Of a DNA stretch of 64,000 nucleotides, positions 43,313 to 54,071 are shown piece by piece. The notes under the pieces were generated by a model. The model ran no database searches, had not been told where the DNA came from, and worked only from the letters and a program-made list of their open reading frames with translations. The stretch's first letter is position 1. Every line of letters begins with the position of its first letter. The DNA is from Streptomyces sp. RPA4-2 (GTDB taxonomy: Bacteria; Actinomycetota; Actinomycetes; Streptomycetales; Streptomycetaceae), in the NCBI RefSeq assembly GCF_012273515.2, contig NZ_CP050975.2, positions 1,488,001 to 1,552,000 on the forward strand, given 5' to 3'. Both the position numbers and the translations under genes were made by a program.

Positions 43313-44610
43313 CAGACGGTGACAAGGAGCGCACGTTCGCGGCGCTGCCTCCCTTGCGCGGGCGGGGCTTCGCGCACACGTGGTGGGGGCGCGCCTGGGT
43401 GAAGGCCCTGGAGGACGCCGCGCTGGACTCCGAGCAAATCAAAGCGGGACGCAGGCTCGCGCGCGCGGGAGCGGTGGGTTCCGTGTCGGTGCGTCCGGGA
43501 CGCATCACGGCCGTCGTCCGGGATCGCGATCACACCACGCATCGGGCCGACGTCCTGGTTCAGGAACTGCCCGATGAGCGGTGGGACCGTTTCCTGGACA
43601 TGGCCGTCGAACGGGCCGGACATGTCGCGGCGCTGCTCGACCGCGAGATGCCGCCGCACCTGGTCGAGGACGCGGCGGACGCGGGCGTCGAACTGCTCCC
43701 GGGGCTCGGCGACCTGGAAGCCGACTGCGACTGCGGGGCCTGGGACCACTGCGGGCACACCTCGGCGCTCTGCTATCAGATGGCGCGCCTGCTGGACCAG
43801 GACCCGTTCGTCCTGCTGCTCCTGCGCGGGCGCACCGAACGGACGCTGCTCGACGAACTCCAGCAGCGCGGTAGTACCGTCGGCGGCGCGAACGCACGGA
43901 GCCGGCATCCCCGGGCAGTGCCGGAAGCCCCTCCACAAGGCGTGGCCGCCGCCGAGGCGTACGCGGCCGGTGACATCCTGCCTCCCCTGCCCGTCCTTCC
44001 CGGACTGCCCGAAGGGCCCGGACTACCGCCTTCCTTGGACACGGGGGCCGCGCCCGCGCCCGGCGTCGACCCGCCCGCCCTGGAGTTCCTGGCCATGGCG
44101 ACGGCGGCCGAGGCGTACCGACTGCTGGCCCGGGCGATCGGACCGGACCATGGGTCGCGGTCACCGGAGGAGGAGTTGACGCTCGAGCAGGACGCGGTCC
44201 GTCTCGCGGCGGCCCGTCCGGACACGCCGATCGCCCAGCGACTCGCCCGTGGATCGGGGCGGGACCGCCAGGAACTGACGCTCGCGGTACGTGCCTGGCA
44301 GTTCGGCGGAGCGGTGGCGCTGTCCGTGCTCGAGGACGAGTGGACCGTGGGGACGGAGGCACTCGCACGCGCGCGTGCCGCGCTGGCGTCCGCCTGGGAC
44401 GAGGACGAGCGGCCGTCGCTGATCGCGTCCCACAACCACTGGACCATGGTCGGCGCGCCGGTCCAGCTGCGCCTGGGGCAGGACGGCCGGTGGTGGCCGT
44501 ATCGCAAGGAGCACGGCCGTTGGACGCCTGCGGGACAGGCGGTCGGGGATCCGGCCACGGCTCTCGCGATGGCGGCGGGAGACCCGCGCGACGTCTCGAC
44601 GAACGGATGA
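43309..44610 (+). CDS. SWIM zinc-finger protein
   Basis: The 433-aa protein starts inside the helicase stop codon (ATGA). It has the SWIM motif CDCGAWDHCGH (CxC...CxH), the zinc site, within ELLPGLGDLEADCDCGAWDH. An N-terminal GRGFAHTWWGRAWVKALED is conserved in the actinobacterial family. The C-terminus has no recognised domain. It is the usual partner of a bacterial SNF2 helicase and may direct it to DNA or protein; this follows from the constant pairing and the overlap. Confidence 0.9.
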   Translation: MTDGDKERTFAALPPLRGRGFAHTWWGRAWVKALEDAALDSEQIKAGRRLARAGAVGSVSVRPGRITAVVRDRDHTTHRADVLVQELPDERWDRFLDMAVERAGHVAALLDREMPPHLVEDAADAGVELLPGLGDLEADCDCGAWDHCGHTSALCYQMARLLDQDPFVLLLLRGRTERTLLDELQQRGSTVGGANARSRHPRAVPEAPPQGVAAAEAYAAGDILPPLPVLPGLPEGPGLPPSLDTGAAPAPGVDPPALEFLAMATAAEAYRLLARAIGPDHGSRSPEEELTLEQDAVRLAAARPDTPIAQRLARGSGRDRQELTLAVRAWQFGGAVALSVLEDEWTVGTEALARARAALASAWDEDERPSLIASHNHWTMVGAPVQLRLGQDGRWWPYRKEHGRWTPAGQAVGDPATALAMAAGDPRDVSTNG

Positions 44611-44691
44611 GGCCGCACGCCCGTCGCGTCGAGGCCGGGCGTACGCGCGACTGCCGTACCGAGTCCAGACCCCAGGATCGTGTGCGTACGG

Positions 44692-44732
44692 CACGCGTGC
44701 GTGCGGCGCGAACAGCAGCCACGCGTGCGTGC
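44692..44732. repeat. Direct repeat between convergent genes
   Basis: CACGCGTGCGTGC occurs at 44692-44704 and again at 44720-44732, in the gap between the SWIM gene and the septum-domain gene. It has no evident role. GC-rich stems here may serve as a terminator. Confidence 0.5.
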
Positions 44733-44735
44733 CGG

Positions 44736-45617
44736 TCACGCCAGTGGTGCGGTGAGCCTGCGCGTGCCGTCGCCGATGTCCGCGGCCAGACTGCAGGCCA
44801 CCTTGTCGATGCCTGTCCTGTAGGTGCCGGAATCCGGGTACTGCACGAGGGTGCCGCGGACGGTGCCCGCCGGCTGCTGTGCCGCCTTGCGTTCCAGGGG
44901 TGCCGCGCAGAGGGCCGAGGCGGCCTTCTTGAGGGCGGCGTCCGTGGAGTAGGTGCCGTTGAGCTCGCCCACTTCGACGACTTCCGCGTCGTGCGGTGCG
45001 CCGCACGAGCGCTTGGCGGCCTGCCCGGTCCGGGCCGCGCTGGTGTCGAAACAGTCGCCTGTTCCCAACATGTAGTACGGCACTTCGTCGTCGGCCAGAT
45101 CGGGGACGAGTGACTGGAGACCGCTCGGCAGATCGCTGAGCAGGCCGCTCGGCAGTTCCGACGGAAACTCCGAGGGCAGCCCTGAAGGCAGCTCACTGGG
45201 CAGTTCACTGGGCAGCTCGGACGGGATGCTCAGTGAGGGCGAGGGAGAACTCTCCGTGCCGCTACTGGTCTCGGTGGGCCCCTTCTTGTCGGGCTTGTCG
45301 CTGCCGCCGCCGGTCAACAGGATCACGGTGACGACGGCTGCGAGGGCCACGACCGCGACGAGCACCAGGAGCAGGGGGTTTCGGCGCCGCCCTCCACGAT
45401 GCCCTCCAGGGCCACCGGGCGGCGCGGGAGGCGGTGGCGGGGGGTGCCAGCCGCCGCCACCGTCCTGTGACGGGGGGCCGTAACCTCCCGAAGGGGAGCC
45501 TTGGCCGCCGGACGAGGGCACGTAGCCTTCGGGCGGCGGACCGAAGCCACCGCCTCCTGAAGGCGGTGTGTTCTCCGGCGGCCGAGGGGGCTGGGGCGGT
45601 AAGGGCGGCGTGGCCAT
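44736..45617 (-). CDS. Septum-formation-domain membrane protein with TTA codon
   Basis: The 293-aa protein has a Pro/Gly-rich cytoplasmic tail of about 85 residues, one transmembrane helix (PLLLVLVAVVALAAVVTVIL), and an extracytoplasmic Ser-Glu-Leu-Pro repeat region (12-bp DNA units, about 45118-45228). The C-terminal domain has GDCFDTS, RSCGAPHDAEVVEVGELNG and paired Cys, matching the Septum_form family. The sixth codon is TTA (45602-45600), so translation likely needs the bldA tRNA and is tied to development. The family is linked to septation only by name and phenotype of few members. It lies downstream of xylA on the same strand. Confidence 0.75.
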   Translation of the reverse strand: MATPPLPPQPPRPPENTPPSGGGGFGPPPEGYVPSSGGQGSPSGGYGPPSQDGGGGWHPPPPPPAPPGGPGGHRGGRRRNPLLLVLVAVVALAAVVTVILLTGGGSDKPDKKGPTETSSGTESSPSPSLSIPSELPSELPSELPSGLPSEFPSELPSGLLSDLPSGLQSLVPDLADDEVPYYMLGTGDCFDTSAARTGQAAKRSCGAPHDAEVVEVGELNGTYSTDAALKKAASALCAAPLERKAAQQPAGTVRGTLVQYPDSGTYRTGIDKVACSLAADIGDGTRRLTAPLA

Positions 45618-45785
45618 ACCGTCCAGAGTCAGCTCGAACCGGTCACATGGCGACCCCCGCGCGGAAGTTGATACGGACTCATGCCACGGACCACATGATT
45701 CCGGGGAATTCCCGCAGAGATCCGCACCGGGAGGCGCGGGCCCGCAGCACCTCGAAGCGGGCCTCACGCCTCACCGACGCGTCGA

Positions 45786-47000
<1,215 letters not shown>

Positions 47001-47015
47001 ATTAGTATGCGAAGG

Positions 47016-47033
47016 CGTCTCTGGGAAGAGACG
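47016..47033 (+). other. Hairpin in the xylB 5' leader
   Basis: CGTCTCT (47016-47022), loop GGGA and AGAGACG (47027-47033) form a perfect 7-bp stem with a GNRA-type tetraloop, about 80 nt before the xylB start. It may stabilise the mRNA or take part in control. Confidence 0.5.
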
Positions 47034-47114
47034 AAGTGTGAAAGCTGGGCCGCGCCGGTCCAAAAGCCCACCATCAGGACAGATCCCGCGGAGCCGCGGA
47101 AGAGGGAGAGCCCG

Positions 47115-48560
47115 ATGTCAGCAGCCGAGGGTCCGCTCGTCGTCGGGGTGGACACATCCACCCAGTCCACCAAGGCCCTGGTCGTCGACGCATCGACCGG
47201 ACGGGTGGTGGCGAGCGGGCAGGCGCCGCACACGGTCTCTACCGGAGCGGGCCGCGAGAGCGATCCGCGGCAGTGGTGGGACGCGCTCCGCGAAGCACTG
47301 CACCAATGCGGTGACGCCGCCCACGAGGCCGCGGCGGTCTCGATCGGCGGCCAGCAGCACGGGCTCGTCACCCTGGACGCCCAGGGCGATCCGGTACGCC
47401 CGGCACTGCTGTGGAACGACGTGCGCTCGGCGCCCCAGGCCCGCCGGCTGATCGACGAGCTGGGCGGCCCGAAGGCCTGGGCCGAGCGCACCGGAACCGT
47501 GCCCGGCCCCTCCATCACGGTCACGAAGTGGGCCTGGCTGGCCGAGAACGAACCGGACGCCGTCCGCGCCACCGCCGCCGTACGGCTGCCGCACGACTAC
47601 CTCACCGAACGCCTCACCGGAGAGGCCACGACCGACCGTGGCGACGCCTCAGGCACGGGCTGGTGGGCGTCCGGGTCCGAGGCGTACGACGAGGAGGTCC
47701 TCGCGCACATCGGCCTCGACCCCGCCCTGCTCCCCCGCGTCGTCCGGCCGGGCGAGGTGGCGGGAACCGTGCACGCCCACGACGAGCTGCCCTTTTCCAG
47801 GGGCACGCTGGTCGCCGCCGGCACCGGTGACAACGCGGCCGCCGCACTCGGCCTCGGGCTGCGACCTGGTACCGCGGTGCTGAGTCTCGGCACCTCGGGC
47901 ACCGTGTACGCCATCTCGACGCGGCGCCCCGCGGATCCGACGGGTACCGTCGCGGGCTTCGCCGACGCGCGCGGCGACTGGCTTCCGCTGGCCTGTACCC
48001 TGAACTGCACCCTCGCCGTCGACCGCATCGCCGCCCTGCTGGGGCTCGACCGCGAGGCCGTGGAACCCGGCGCGGGCGTGACCCTGCTCCCCTACCTCGA
48101 CGGCGAGCGCACCCCCGACCTGCCGCACGCCTCGGGCCTCCTGCACGGGCTGCGGCACGACACGACGGGCGGGCAGCTCCTCCAGGCGGCGTACGACGGC
48201 GCGGTCCACTCGCTGCTCGGCGCCCTGGACCTGGTGCTCGACGCGGACGCCGATCGTTCCGCACCGCTGCTTCTCATCGGCGGGGGTGCCCGGGGCACGG
48301 CCTGGCAGCAGACGGTACGCCGGCTGTCGGGACGTCCGGTCCAGGTGCCCGAGGCCAGGGAACTGGTCGCGCTGGGCGCCGCCGCGCAGGCCGCGGGTCT
48401 GTTGACCGGCGAGGATCCGGCCGCGGTCGCCCGGCGCTGGGGTACGGCCCACGGCCCGGTGCTCGATGCCGTGGAACGGGACGAGGAGACACTCGCGAGG
48501 ATCGCCGGGGTACTCTCCGACGCGGCCCCGCTGCTGGAACGGGAGTCGAACAGGAACTGA
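47115..48560 (+). CDS. xylB: Xylulokinase
   Basis: The 481-aa FGGY-family kinase phosphorylates D-xylulose to enter the pentose phosphate pathway. It has LVVGVDTSTQSTKALVVD (phosphate loop), ISIGGQQHGLV, LLWNDVRS, TVPGPSITVTKWAWLAENE, LGTSGTVYAIS and the C-terminal LLLIGGGARGTAWQQTVRRL. The length is normal. GGGAGA lies before the ATG at 47115; the frame continues upstream to 47007 without a ribosome-binding site. It is divergent from xylA and followed 57 bp later by the ROK regulator. Confidence 0.96.
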   Translation: MSAAEGPLVVGVDTSTQSTKALVVDASTGRVVASGQAPHTVSTGAGRESDPRQWWDALREALHQCGDAAHEAAAVSIGGQQHGLVTLDAQGDPVRPALLWNDVRSAPQARRLIDELGGPKAWAERTGTVPGPSITVTKWAWLAENEPDAVRATAAVRLPHDYLTERLTGEATTDRGDASGTGWWASGSEAYDEEVLAHIGLDPALLPRVVRPGEVAGTVHAHDELPFSRGTLVAAGTGDNAAAALGLGLRPGTAVLSLGTSGTVYAISTRRPADPTGTVAGFADARGDWLPLACTLNCTLAVDRIAALLGLDREAVEPGAGVTLLPYLDGERTPDLPHASGLLHGLRHDTTGGQLLQAAYDGAVHSLLGALDLVLDADADRSAPLLLIGGGARGTAWQQTVRRLSGRPVQVPEARELVALGAAAQAAGLLTGEDPAAVARRWGTAHGPVLDAVERDEETLARIAGVLSDAAPLLERESNRN

Positions 48561-48617
48561 CCGCGCACAGACGAGGACAGCCCCATAGGGACCGGCCGGA
48601 CGAGGACTGACGGAGGC

Positions 48618-49826
48618 ATGAGCTCACCGCTGCACGAGGCCCACCCGGCCGGTTCCGGCCGTCGGCTGCCCGACACCCAGCAAGGCATGCGCCGTCGCAA
48701 CCTCTCCCGGGTCATGCACACCGTGAGAGCCGAGGGGCCGCTGTCGCGTGCCGCCGTCGCCTCGCACATCGGTCTGACCCGGGCGGCCGTCTCCACGCTG
48801 GTCGACGAGCTGATCCGTACCGGACTCCTCGAAGAACTCGGCCCCGAGCGTCCCGGCCGGGTGGGGCGCCCCGGCTCGGCCCTCGCGGTCAGCGGACACG
48901 GACCCGCCGGGATCGGCGCCGAGGTGGGCGTTGACCATCTGGCGGCGTGCGCGGTCGATCTGCGCGGAGACGTACGGGCCCGTGCGGTGCGGCACGGCAC
49001 GAACCGCGGTCGTCCCCCCGGCCCCGTGATCAGGGAGCTGACCGCGCTGGTCCGTCAGGTCGTCGCCGAGGCCGAGCGTGAGGGACTGTGGCCCGCGGGC
49101 CTCGCGGTCGCCGTGCCCGGCCTGGTGGCACGCGACGCCCGGACCGTGGTCCGCGCCCCCAACCTCGACTGGCACGACACGGACCTCGGAGCGCTGCTGC
49201 CCGCCGAACTGCCGCTGACCGTGGACAACGAGGCCAACTTCGGCGGCCTCGCAGAACTCTGGCTCGGCGAGGCGACCGCCCGCGACTTCCTGCATGTGTC
49301 GGCGGAGATCGGTATCGGCGCGGCGCTGCTCGTGGACGGGCACCTGCTGCGCGGGACACGCGGTTTCGCGGGCGAGCTGGGCCATGTCCCGGTGCGTCCG
49401 GACGGGCCGGAGTGTCCGTGCGGCGGACGAGGATGCCTCGAGCAGTACGCGGGTGAGGAGGCCGTCCTGCGCGCGGCCGGTCTGGAACCGGGCGGCGACC
49501 GCGTCGGGGTACTGGCCGAGCGTGCCGCCCAGGGCGACGAAGAGGTTCGACGTGCCCTGCGCGACGCCGGAACGGCGCTCGGCATCGCGCTGACCGGGGC
49601 GGTCAACCTGCTCGACCCGGAGACCGTCGTGCTGGGCGGAGGGCTGTCCGGCCTCGCGCCGTGGCTGCTGCCTTCGCTGGAGGACGAGTTGGCGCGACGC
49701 ACGGCGGGACCCGCCTGTGCCGTGGCCGTCTCGCGGCTGGGTCCGCAAGGGCCGCTGCTGGGGGCCGCCCACTCGGCGGTGCGGGCCGTGCTCGACGATC
49801 CGTCGTCGGTCGCGGGGCGGTCGTAG
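48618..49826 (+). CDS. ROK-family repressor, probable xylose regulator
   Basis: The 402-aa protein has an N-terminal winged helix (EGPLSRAAVASHIGLTRAAVSTLVDEL), and then a ROK sugar-binding/kinase-like domain with GVDHLAACAVDLRG, NLDWHDTD, DNEANFGGLAEL, the zinc motif CPCGGRGCLEQY and a final LGGGLSGLAPWLLPSLED. This is the XylR/NagC architecture. Its place directly after xylB makes it the likely xylose-responsive repressor of xylA and xylB, which is inferred. GGAGG precedes the ATG. Confidence 0.88.
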   Translation: MSSPLHEAHPAGSGRRLPDTQQGMRRRNLSRVMHTVRAEGPLSRAAVASHIGLTRAAVSTLVDELIRTGLLEELGPERPGRVGRPGSALAVSGHGPAGIGAEVGVDHLAACAVDLRGDVRARAVRHGTNRGRPPGPVIRELTALVRQVVAEAEREGLWPAGLAVAVPGLVARDARTVVRAPNLDWHDTDLGALLPAELPLTVDNEANFGGLAELWLGEATARDFLHVSAEIGIGAALLVDGHLLRGTRGFAGELGHVPVRPDGPECPCGGRGCLEQYAGEEAVLRAAGLEPGGDRVGVLAERAAQGDEEVRRALRDAGTALGIALTGAVNLLDPETVVLGGGLSGLAPWLLPSLEDELARRTAGPACAVAVSRLGPQGPLLGAAHSAVRAVLDDPSSVAGRS

Positions 49827-49902
49827 GCACGGTCGCGGCGCCCGGCCGCAGCCGTCACCGCACGCGGCACGGGGCTCCCGTTCCCTCCTTCGGGTGGCCG
49901 GA

Positions 49903-49928
49903 TTGTCCACAGTCCAGGACTTGTCCAC
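49903..49928. repeat. Direct repeat TTGTCCAC upstream of the APC permease
   Basis: TTGTCCAC occurs at 49903-49910 and 49921-49928, 18 bp apart, about 110 bp upstream of the permease ATG. The spacing of nearly two helical turns suits a regulator binding one face of DNA. The binder is unknown. Confidence 0.35.
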
Positions 49929-50037
49929 CGACTCACGCCTCGCTCTTCCAGCCCAACCGGCAAGCGCCGTAACGTGATTCACGCGAGGCGCAGCCATCGG
50001 GCCGACGGCTCGATGTCCAGGCGGATCGGGGGATCAC

Positions 50038-51522
50038 ATGTCGGGGGAGACGGTTCCGGGACTGCGGCGCGACGCCATCGGGCTGCGCGAGGTCCTGTTC
50101 CAGAGTGTCACGGCCATGGCGCCGGCCGCTGCGGTCGCCGCGTCCATTCCGTCGGGCGCGGCGTTCGCGGGCGGCAGCCTGCCGCTGTCCGTACTGATCG
50201 CGCTCGTCGCGTGCCTGTTCACCGCGTCGTGTGTGGCCGAGCTCGCGCGGCAACTGCCCTCCGCGGGCTCGGTGTCCACGTACGCGGCGCAGGGACTGCA
50301 CCCGGCCGTGGGGTTTCTGGTCGGCTGGGGCTATGTGTTCGTCGAAGCCCTGGTGCCCCCGCTGCTGCTTCTGCAGCTCGGGTTCACCACGGCGGGCACG
50401 CTGCACCAGGAGTGGTCCTCGTACCCCGACGACCTGTGGTGGCCGTGGTCGCTCGCCGGAGCCGCGGTCATCGCGGTGGCGGGCTACTTCGGAGTGCGTG
50501 CCTCGGCCCGCTTCGGGACCGTTCTCGGTGTCTTCGAGGTGCTGGTCTTCCTCGTCTTCGCCATCTGGCTGATCGTCAAGGCGGGCGGTGACAACACCCT
50601 GTCGGTGTTCGGGACGTCGCACACCGCCGAGGGGTACGAAGGCATCAGCGGCGTGTTCGCGGGATCGGTCTACACCGTGCTGGCCTTCGCGGGGTTCGAG
50701 GCGGCGGCCCCGCTCGCCGAGGAGACGAAAGATCCGCGCCGGACGATGCACCGCGCGGTCCTCGGTGCGGCGCTGGCGATCGGTCTTGTCTACGTCCTCA
50801 CCACCTACGCCATGGCCGTGTACGTCGGCCCGGACCGATTCACGGGGTTCTCAGCCTCCGGAGCCGCGTCCTGGGAGGGCGTGGCCCGCGCCTCGTTCGG
50901 GCTGTTCTGGGTGCTCGTGTTCCTGGCCGTGGTCAACTCCACCATCGCCAACGCCAACGCCTGCGCGACCGTCTCCACCCGGACGGCCTTCGCCCTGGGC
51001 CGGATCAAGGTCTTCCCGGAGTTGTTCGCACGCTTGCATCCCCGGCACCGCTCCCCCGTCGCCGGAGTCGCCGTACAGTGCGCCGTGGCGATCGCGGCCA
51101 TGCTCGGGCTCGGTTTCGCCTACGACCCGGTGACGGCCTTCCTGCTGCTCGCGACGGTGATCGTCACGGTCGTGATCGGTGTGTACATCGTGGTGAATCT
51201 CGCCTGCGCGGGCTACTTCCTGCGTCGCAGACGTGAGTTGTTCCGTCCCGTACGGCATCTGCTGTTCCCGCTGCTGGGCATCGTGGCCTTCGTCCCGGCC
51301 CTGTTGACCGCCGCGGGTCTGCCCGTCTTCGACTTCGTCTCCGAGCTGACCGCGCCCGTGTCGTACGCGGGACCGGTCGTCGGGGTGTGGATGATGACCG
51401 GGGTCGTGGTGCTGATCGTCCTCTCGCGCCGGCACCCCGGGCGCATAGCCGAGACCGCCCGTGTCCACCTCGACGAGACCTCGTCCCCCGATCCCCGGCA
51501 GAGCGGAGCCACACAGCCATGA
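50038..51522 (+). CDS. APC-superfamily amino acid/amine permease
   Basis: The 494-aa integral membrane protein has about 12-14 hydrophobic segments. Early AAVAASIPSGAAFAGGSLPLS and the later FAGFEAAAPLAEETKDPRRTM match the family loop after helix 6-7 (GFE...EE). It overlaps the formamidase gene by ATGA, so the two are coupled; it may import the amide or the amino compound that the enzyme uses. The ribosome-binding site GGGGGA precedes the ATG. Confidence 0.88.
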   Translation: MSGETVPGLRRDAIGLREVLFQSVTAMAPAAAVAASIPSGAAFAGGSLPLSVLIALVACLFTASCVAELARQLPSAGSVSTYAAQGLHPAVGFLVGWGYVFVEALVPPLLLLQLGFTTAGTLHQEWSSYPDDLWWPWSLAGAAVIAVAGYFGVRASARFGTVLGVFEVLVFLVFAIWLIVKAGGDNTLSVFGTSHTAEGYEGISGVFAGSVYTVLAFAGFEAAAPLAEETKDPRRTMHRAVLGAALAIGLVYVLTTYAMAVYVGPDRFTGFSASGAASWEGVARASFGLFWVLVFLAVVNSTIANANACATVSTRTAFALGRIKVFPELFARLHPRHRSPVAGVAVQCAVAIAAMLGLGFAYDPVTAFLLLATVIVTVVIGVYIVVNLACAGYFLRRRRELFRPVRHLLFPLLGIVAFVPALLTAAGLPVFDFVSELTAPVSYAGPVVGVWMMTGVVVLIVLSRRHPGRIAETARVHLDETSSPDPRQSGATQP

Positions 51523-52532
51523 GCGACCCTCACATCCTGACCGTACGGCCCGAACCCGGCGAGTACGCGTGGACGTTCGGCGGAGCGCCGCCGGTGGCGC
51601 GCGTCGCGCCGGGCACCATCCTCGATCTGTACACGGAGGACTGCTTCGCCGGACGGGTGCGCTCCGAGAAGGACCTGGTGTCCGAGGTGTGCGAGTTCCC
51701 GTTCCTCAATCCGCAGACCGGCCCCTTCCACGTGGAGGGCGCGGAGCCGGGCGACACCGTCGCGGTGCACTTCGTGTCGATCGAGCCGGCCCGCGACTGG
51801 GCGGCCTCGACGACGGTCCCGCTGTTCGGCGCGCTCACGTCCACGCACACCACGGCCACGCTGCAGCCGGCGCTGCCGGAGACGGTGTGGATCTGGCAGC
51901 TCGACCGGGAGCGGCGTACCGCCCTGTTCCGCGCGCGGGACAGCGACATCCGGATCGAGCTGCCCATGGATCCGATGCACGGCACCGTCGGGGTGGCGCC
52001 GGCGAATCTGGAGGTGCGCTCGGCGCTGGTGCCGGACGCCCACGGCGGGAACATGGACACGCCGGAGATGCGGGCCGGCGTCACCTGCTTTCTCGGGGTG
52101 AACGTCGAGGGGGCCCTGTTGAGCCTCGGTGACGGGCACGCGCGGCAGGGCGAGGGCGAGACGTGTGGCGTGGCGGTCGAGTGTGCGATGAACACGGTGG
52201 TGATCGTCGAGCTGCTCAAGGGAGTCGCCACCCCCTGGCCGCGCATCGAGTCCGACACGCACATCATCTCGACCGGTTCGGCACGCCCGTTGGAGGACGC
52301 GTTCCGCATCTCCCAGCTCGACCTGGTGCAGTGGCTGGTGCGTGACTACGGGTTCAGCGAACTGGACGCGTACCAGTTCGCGACCCAGGCGGTCGAATCG
52401 CCGCTCGCCAATGTCTGCGACACCAACTACACCTGCGTCGCGAAGCTCCGCAAGGAGTGGTTGCCCGCGCGCGAGACGCATCGTGGTCTGCACGCGCGGT
52501 TGCGCGAGACAGCCGCGGCGCTGCGCCTCTGA
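51519..52532 (+). CDS. Acetamidase/formamidase family amidohydrolase
   Basis: The 337-aa protein matches the FmdA/AmdA family: PEPGEYAWTFGGAPPVARVAPG, KDLVSEVCEFPFLNPQTGPFHVEGAEPGD (in parts), HGTVGVAPA, GGNMDTPEM (metal site), and DGHARQGEGETCGVAVE. The family releases ammonia from short amides such as formamide or acetamide. It starts in the stop codon of the permease gene. The combination suggests uptake and hydrolysis of an amide as nitrogen source, but the substrate is not established. Confidence 0.9.
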   Translation: MSDPHILTVRPEPGEYAWTFGGAPPVARVAPGTILDLYTEDCFAGRVRSEKDLVSEVCEFPFLNPQTGPFHVEGAEPGDTVAVHFVSIEPARDWAASTTVPLFGALTSTHTTATLQPALPETVWIWQLDRERRTALFRARDSDIRIELPMDPMHGTVGVAPANLEVRSALVPDAHGGNMDTPEMRAGVTCFLGVNVEGALLSLGDGHARQGEGETCGVAVECAMNTVVIVELLKGVATPWPRIESDTHIISTGSARPLEDAFRISQLDLVQWLVRDYGFSELDAYQFATQAVESPLANVCDTNYTCVAKLRKEWLPARETHRGLHARLRETAAALRL

Positions 52533-52686
52533 ACGACGGACTGCCGACGCCCCTTTGCTCCTCCCTCCCTGCGCGTCACTTCCGGGCTCGCCTTGTCCCG
52601 ACTACCGCCGCACCGTCACAGAGCTTGTCCGGATCCTCGCTGGACGTGACGATGGTCCCAGCCGCATCGCCTTTCCGGGAGGCCGA

Positions 52687-54015
52687 ATGACCGATCCATG
52701 GGTTGCCCTGGAACCGGGTGCCGATCCCGTCGAACGAGTGCGGACCCTGCGCCGGGCGCACGAGGCGTTCACCGAGGCGGGCACGGTGCCCCGTCCGGTG
52801 CGTTCCGTGGTGGCCGAGTCGTGGCGGCGCTCGGCGCGGGCAGGTGTCGTACCCGACGGGACCGCGACGGTGGAGCTGACGGACGGGGATCTGGGTTCCT
52901 ACCGGGCGGAGCATCCGCTGGCCGCGGTGATGCCGCTCTTCCGCGAGCTCATGGGGACGTTCGCGGCGGACGGCAAGCATCTTCTCGCGGTCTGTGACGC
53001 GCAGGGCAGGCTGTTGTGGGTCGAAGGCCATCCGACGACCCGACGCCAGGCGGGACGGATGAACTTCGTACCGGGCGCCCGATGGTCGGAGACGGCCGTC
53101 GGTACGAACGCGCCGGGGACCGCGGTCGCTGTGGACCGTCCGGTGCAGGTCTTCGCGGCCGAGCACTTCATACGGCGCGTCCAGCCGTGGACGTGTGCGG
53201 CGGCTCCGGTGCACGACCCGCGCACCGGCCGGGTGCTCGGTGCGATCGACATCACCGGCGGGGACGGACTCGCGCATCCGCACAGCCTCGGTTTCGTGCA
53301 GGCGGTGGCGCGTGCGGCGGAGTCCCAGTTGGCATTGTTCGCACCACCGAGAACGGCGGCGGACACGGTCGAGCTGACCGCGCTCGGCCGTGACGAGGCT
53401 CAACTGGTCGCGGGAGGGCGCAAGGTCGGGCTGAGCCGCAGACACAGCGAGATCCTGGTGCTGCTCTCCAGGCACCCGGAGGGCCTGACGGGCGACGAGT
53501 TGCTGTGCGCGCTGTACGAGGACGAGTCGGTGACGCCGGTGACGCTGCGCGCCGAACTGACCCGCCTGCGCCGTCTGCTGGATTCCGGCCTGCTGGCCTC
53601 GCGCCCCTACCGGCTCACGGCGCCGGTCGAGTCGGACGTCGCCGTCGTGGAGCGTCGGCTCGGCTCGGGCGCGATCACGGGGGCCATGACGGCGTACGCC
53701 GGTCCACTGCTCCCGGGTTCGGTGGCCCCGGCCGTCGTGCGCCTGCGGCGCCGGCTCGCCGACGGACTGCGTACGGCGCTCATCGCGCGCCGCGACCCCG
53801 ACCTGCTGGCGGACTGGGCACGCGCCCCGTGGGGCGAGGACGATCTCGACGTCTGGCGAGCGCTGGCCGCCGTACGACCGACGGCCGCGGTACGCTCCCG
53901 GCTCGACGAGGTGGAGTCCGAACAGGCCGCACCCGCGGGATGGATGCCCCCGAGGCCCGGCGGACGAGGCCATGTGCACACGTCCGCAACGTCGTCGCAA
54001 CGTCCGCGTTTCTAG
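52687..54015 (+). CDS. GAF-domain transcriptional regulator
   Basis: The 442-aa protein has an N-terminal helical region ([35 protein letters not shown] in parts), a GAF-like sensing domain (about residues 75-215; [16 protein letters not shown]) and a C-terminal winged-helix-like part ([33 protein letters not shown]). It lacks the AAA+ domain of sigma-54 activators such as AcoR, whose N-terminus it resembles, so it must act on ordinary promoters. It stands directly before the aldehyde dehydrogenase gene and likely controls it. GGGAGG precedes the ATG. Confidence 0.85.
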   Translation: MTDPWVALEPGADPVERVRTLRRAHEAFTEAGTVPRPVRSVVAESWRRSARAGVVPDGTATVELTDGDLGSYRAEHPLAAVMPLFRELMGTFAADGKHLLAVCDAQGRLLWVEGHPTTRRQAGRMNFVPGARWSETAVGTNAPGTAVAVDRPVQVFAAEHFIRRVQPWTCAAAPVHDPRTGRVLGAIDITGGDGLAHPHSLGFVQAVARAAESQLALFAPPRTAADTVELTALGRDEAQLVAGGRKVGLSRRHSEILVLLSRHPEGLTGDELLCALYEDESVTPVTLRAELTRLRRLLDSGLLASRPYRLTAPVESDVAVVERRLGSGAITGAMTAYAGPLLPGSVAPAVVRLRRRLADGLRTALIARRDPDLLADWARAPWGEDDLDVWRALAAVRPTAAVRSRLDEVESEQAAPAGWMPPRPGGRGHVHTSATSSQRPRF

Positions 54016-54071
54016 CCTCGGGGCGAGAGCTGCCCAACGGCGGGCAGCGCTTCTCCGGGAGGCAGACCAGC

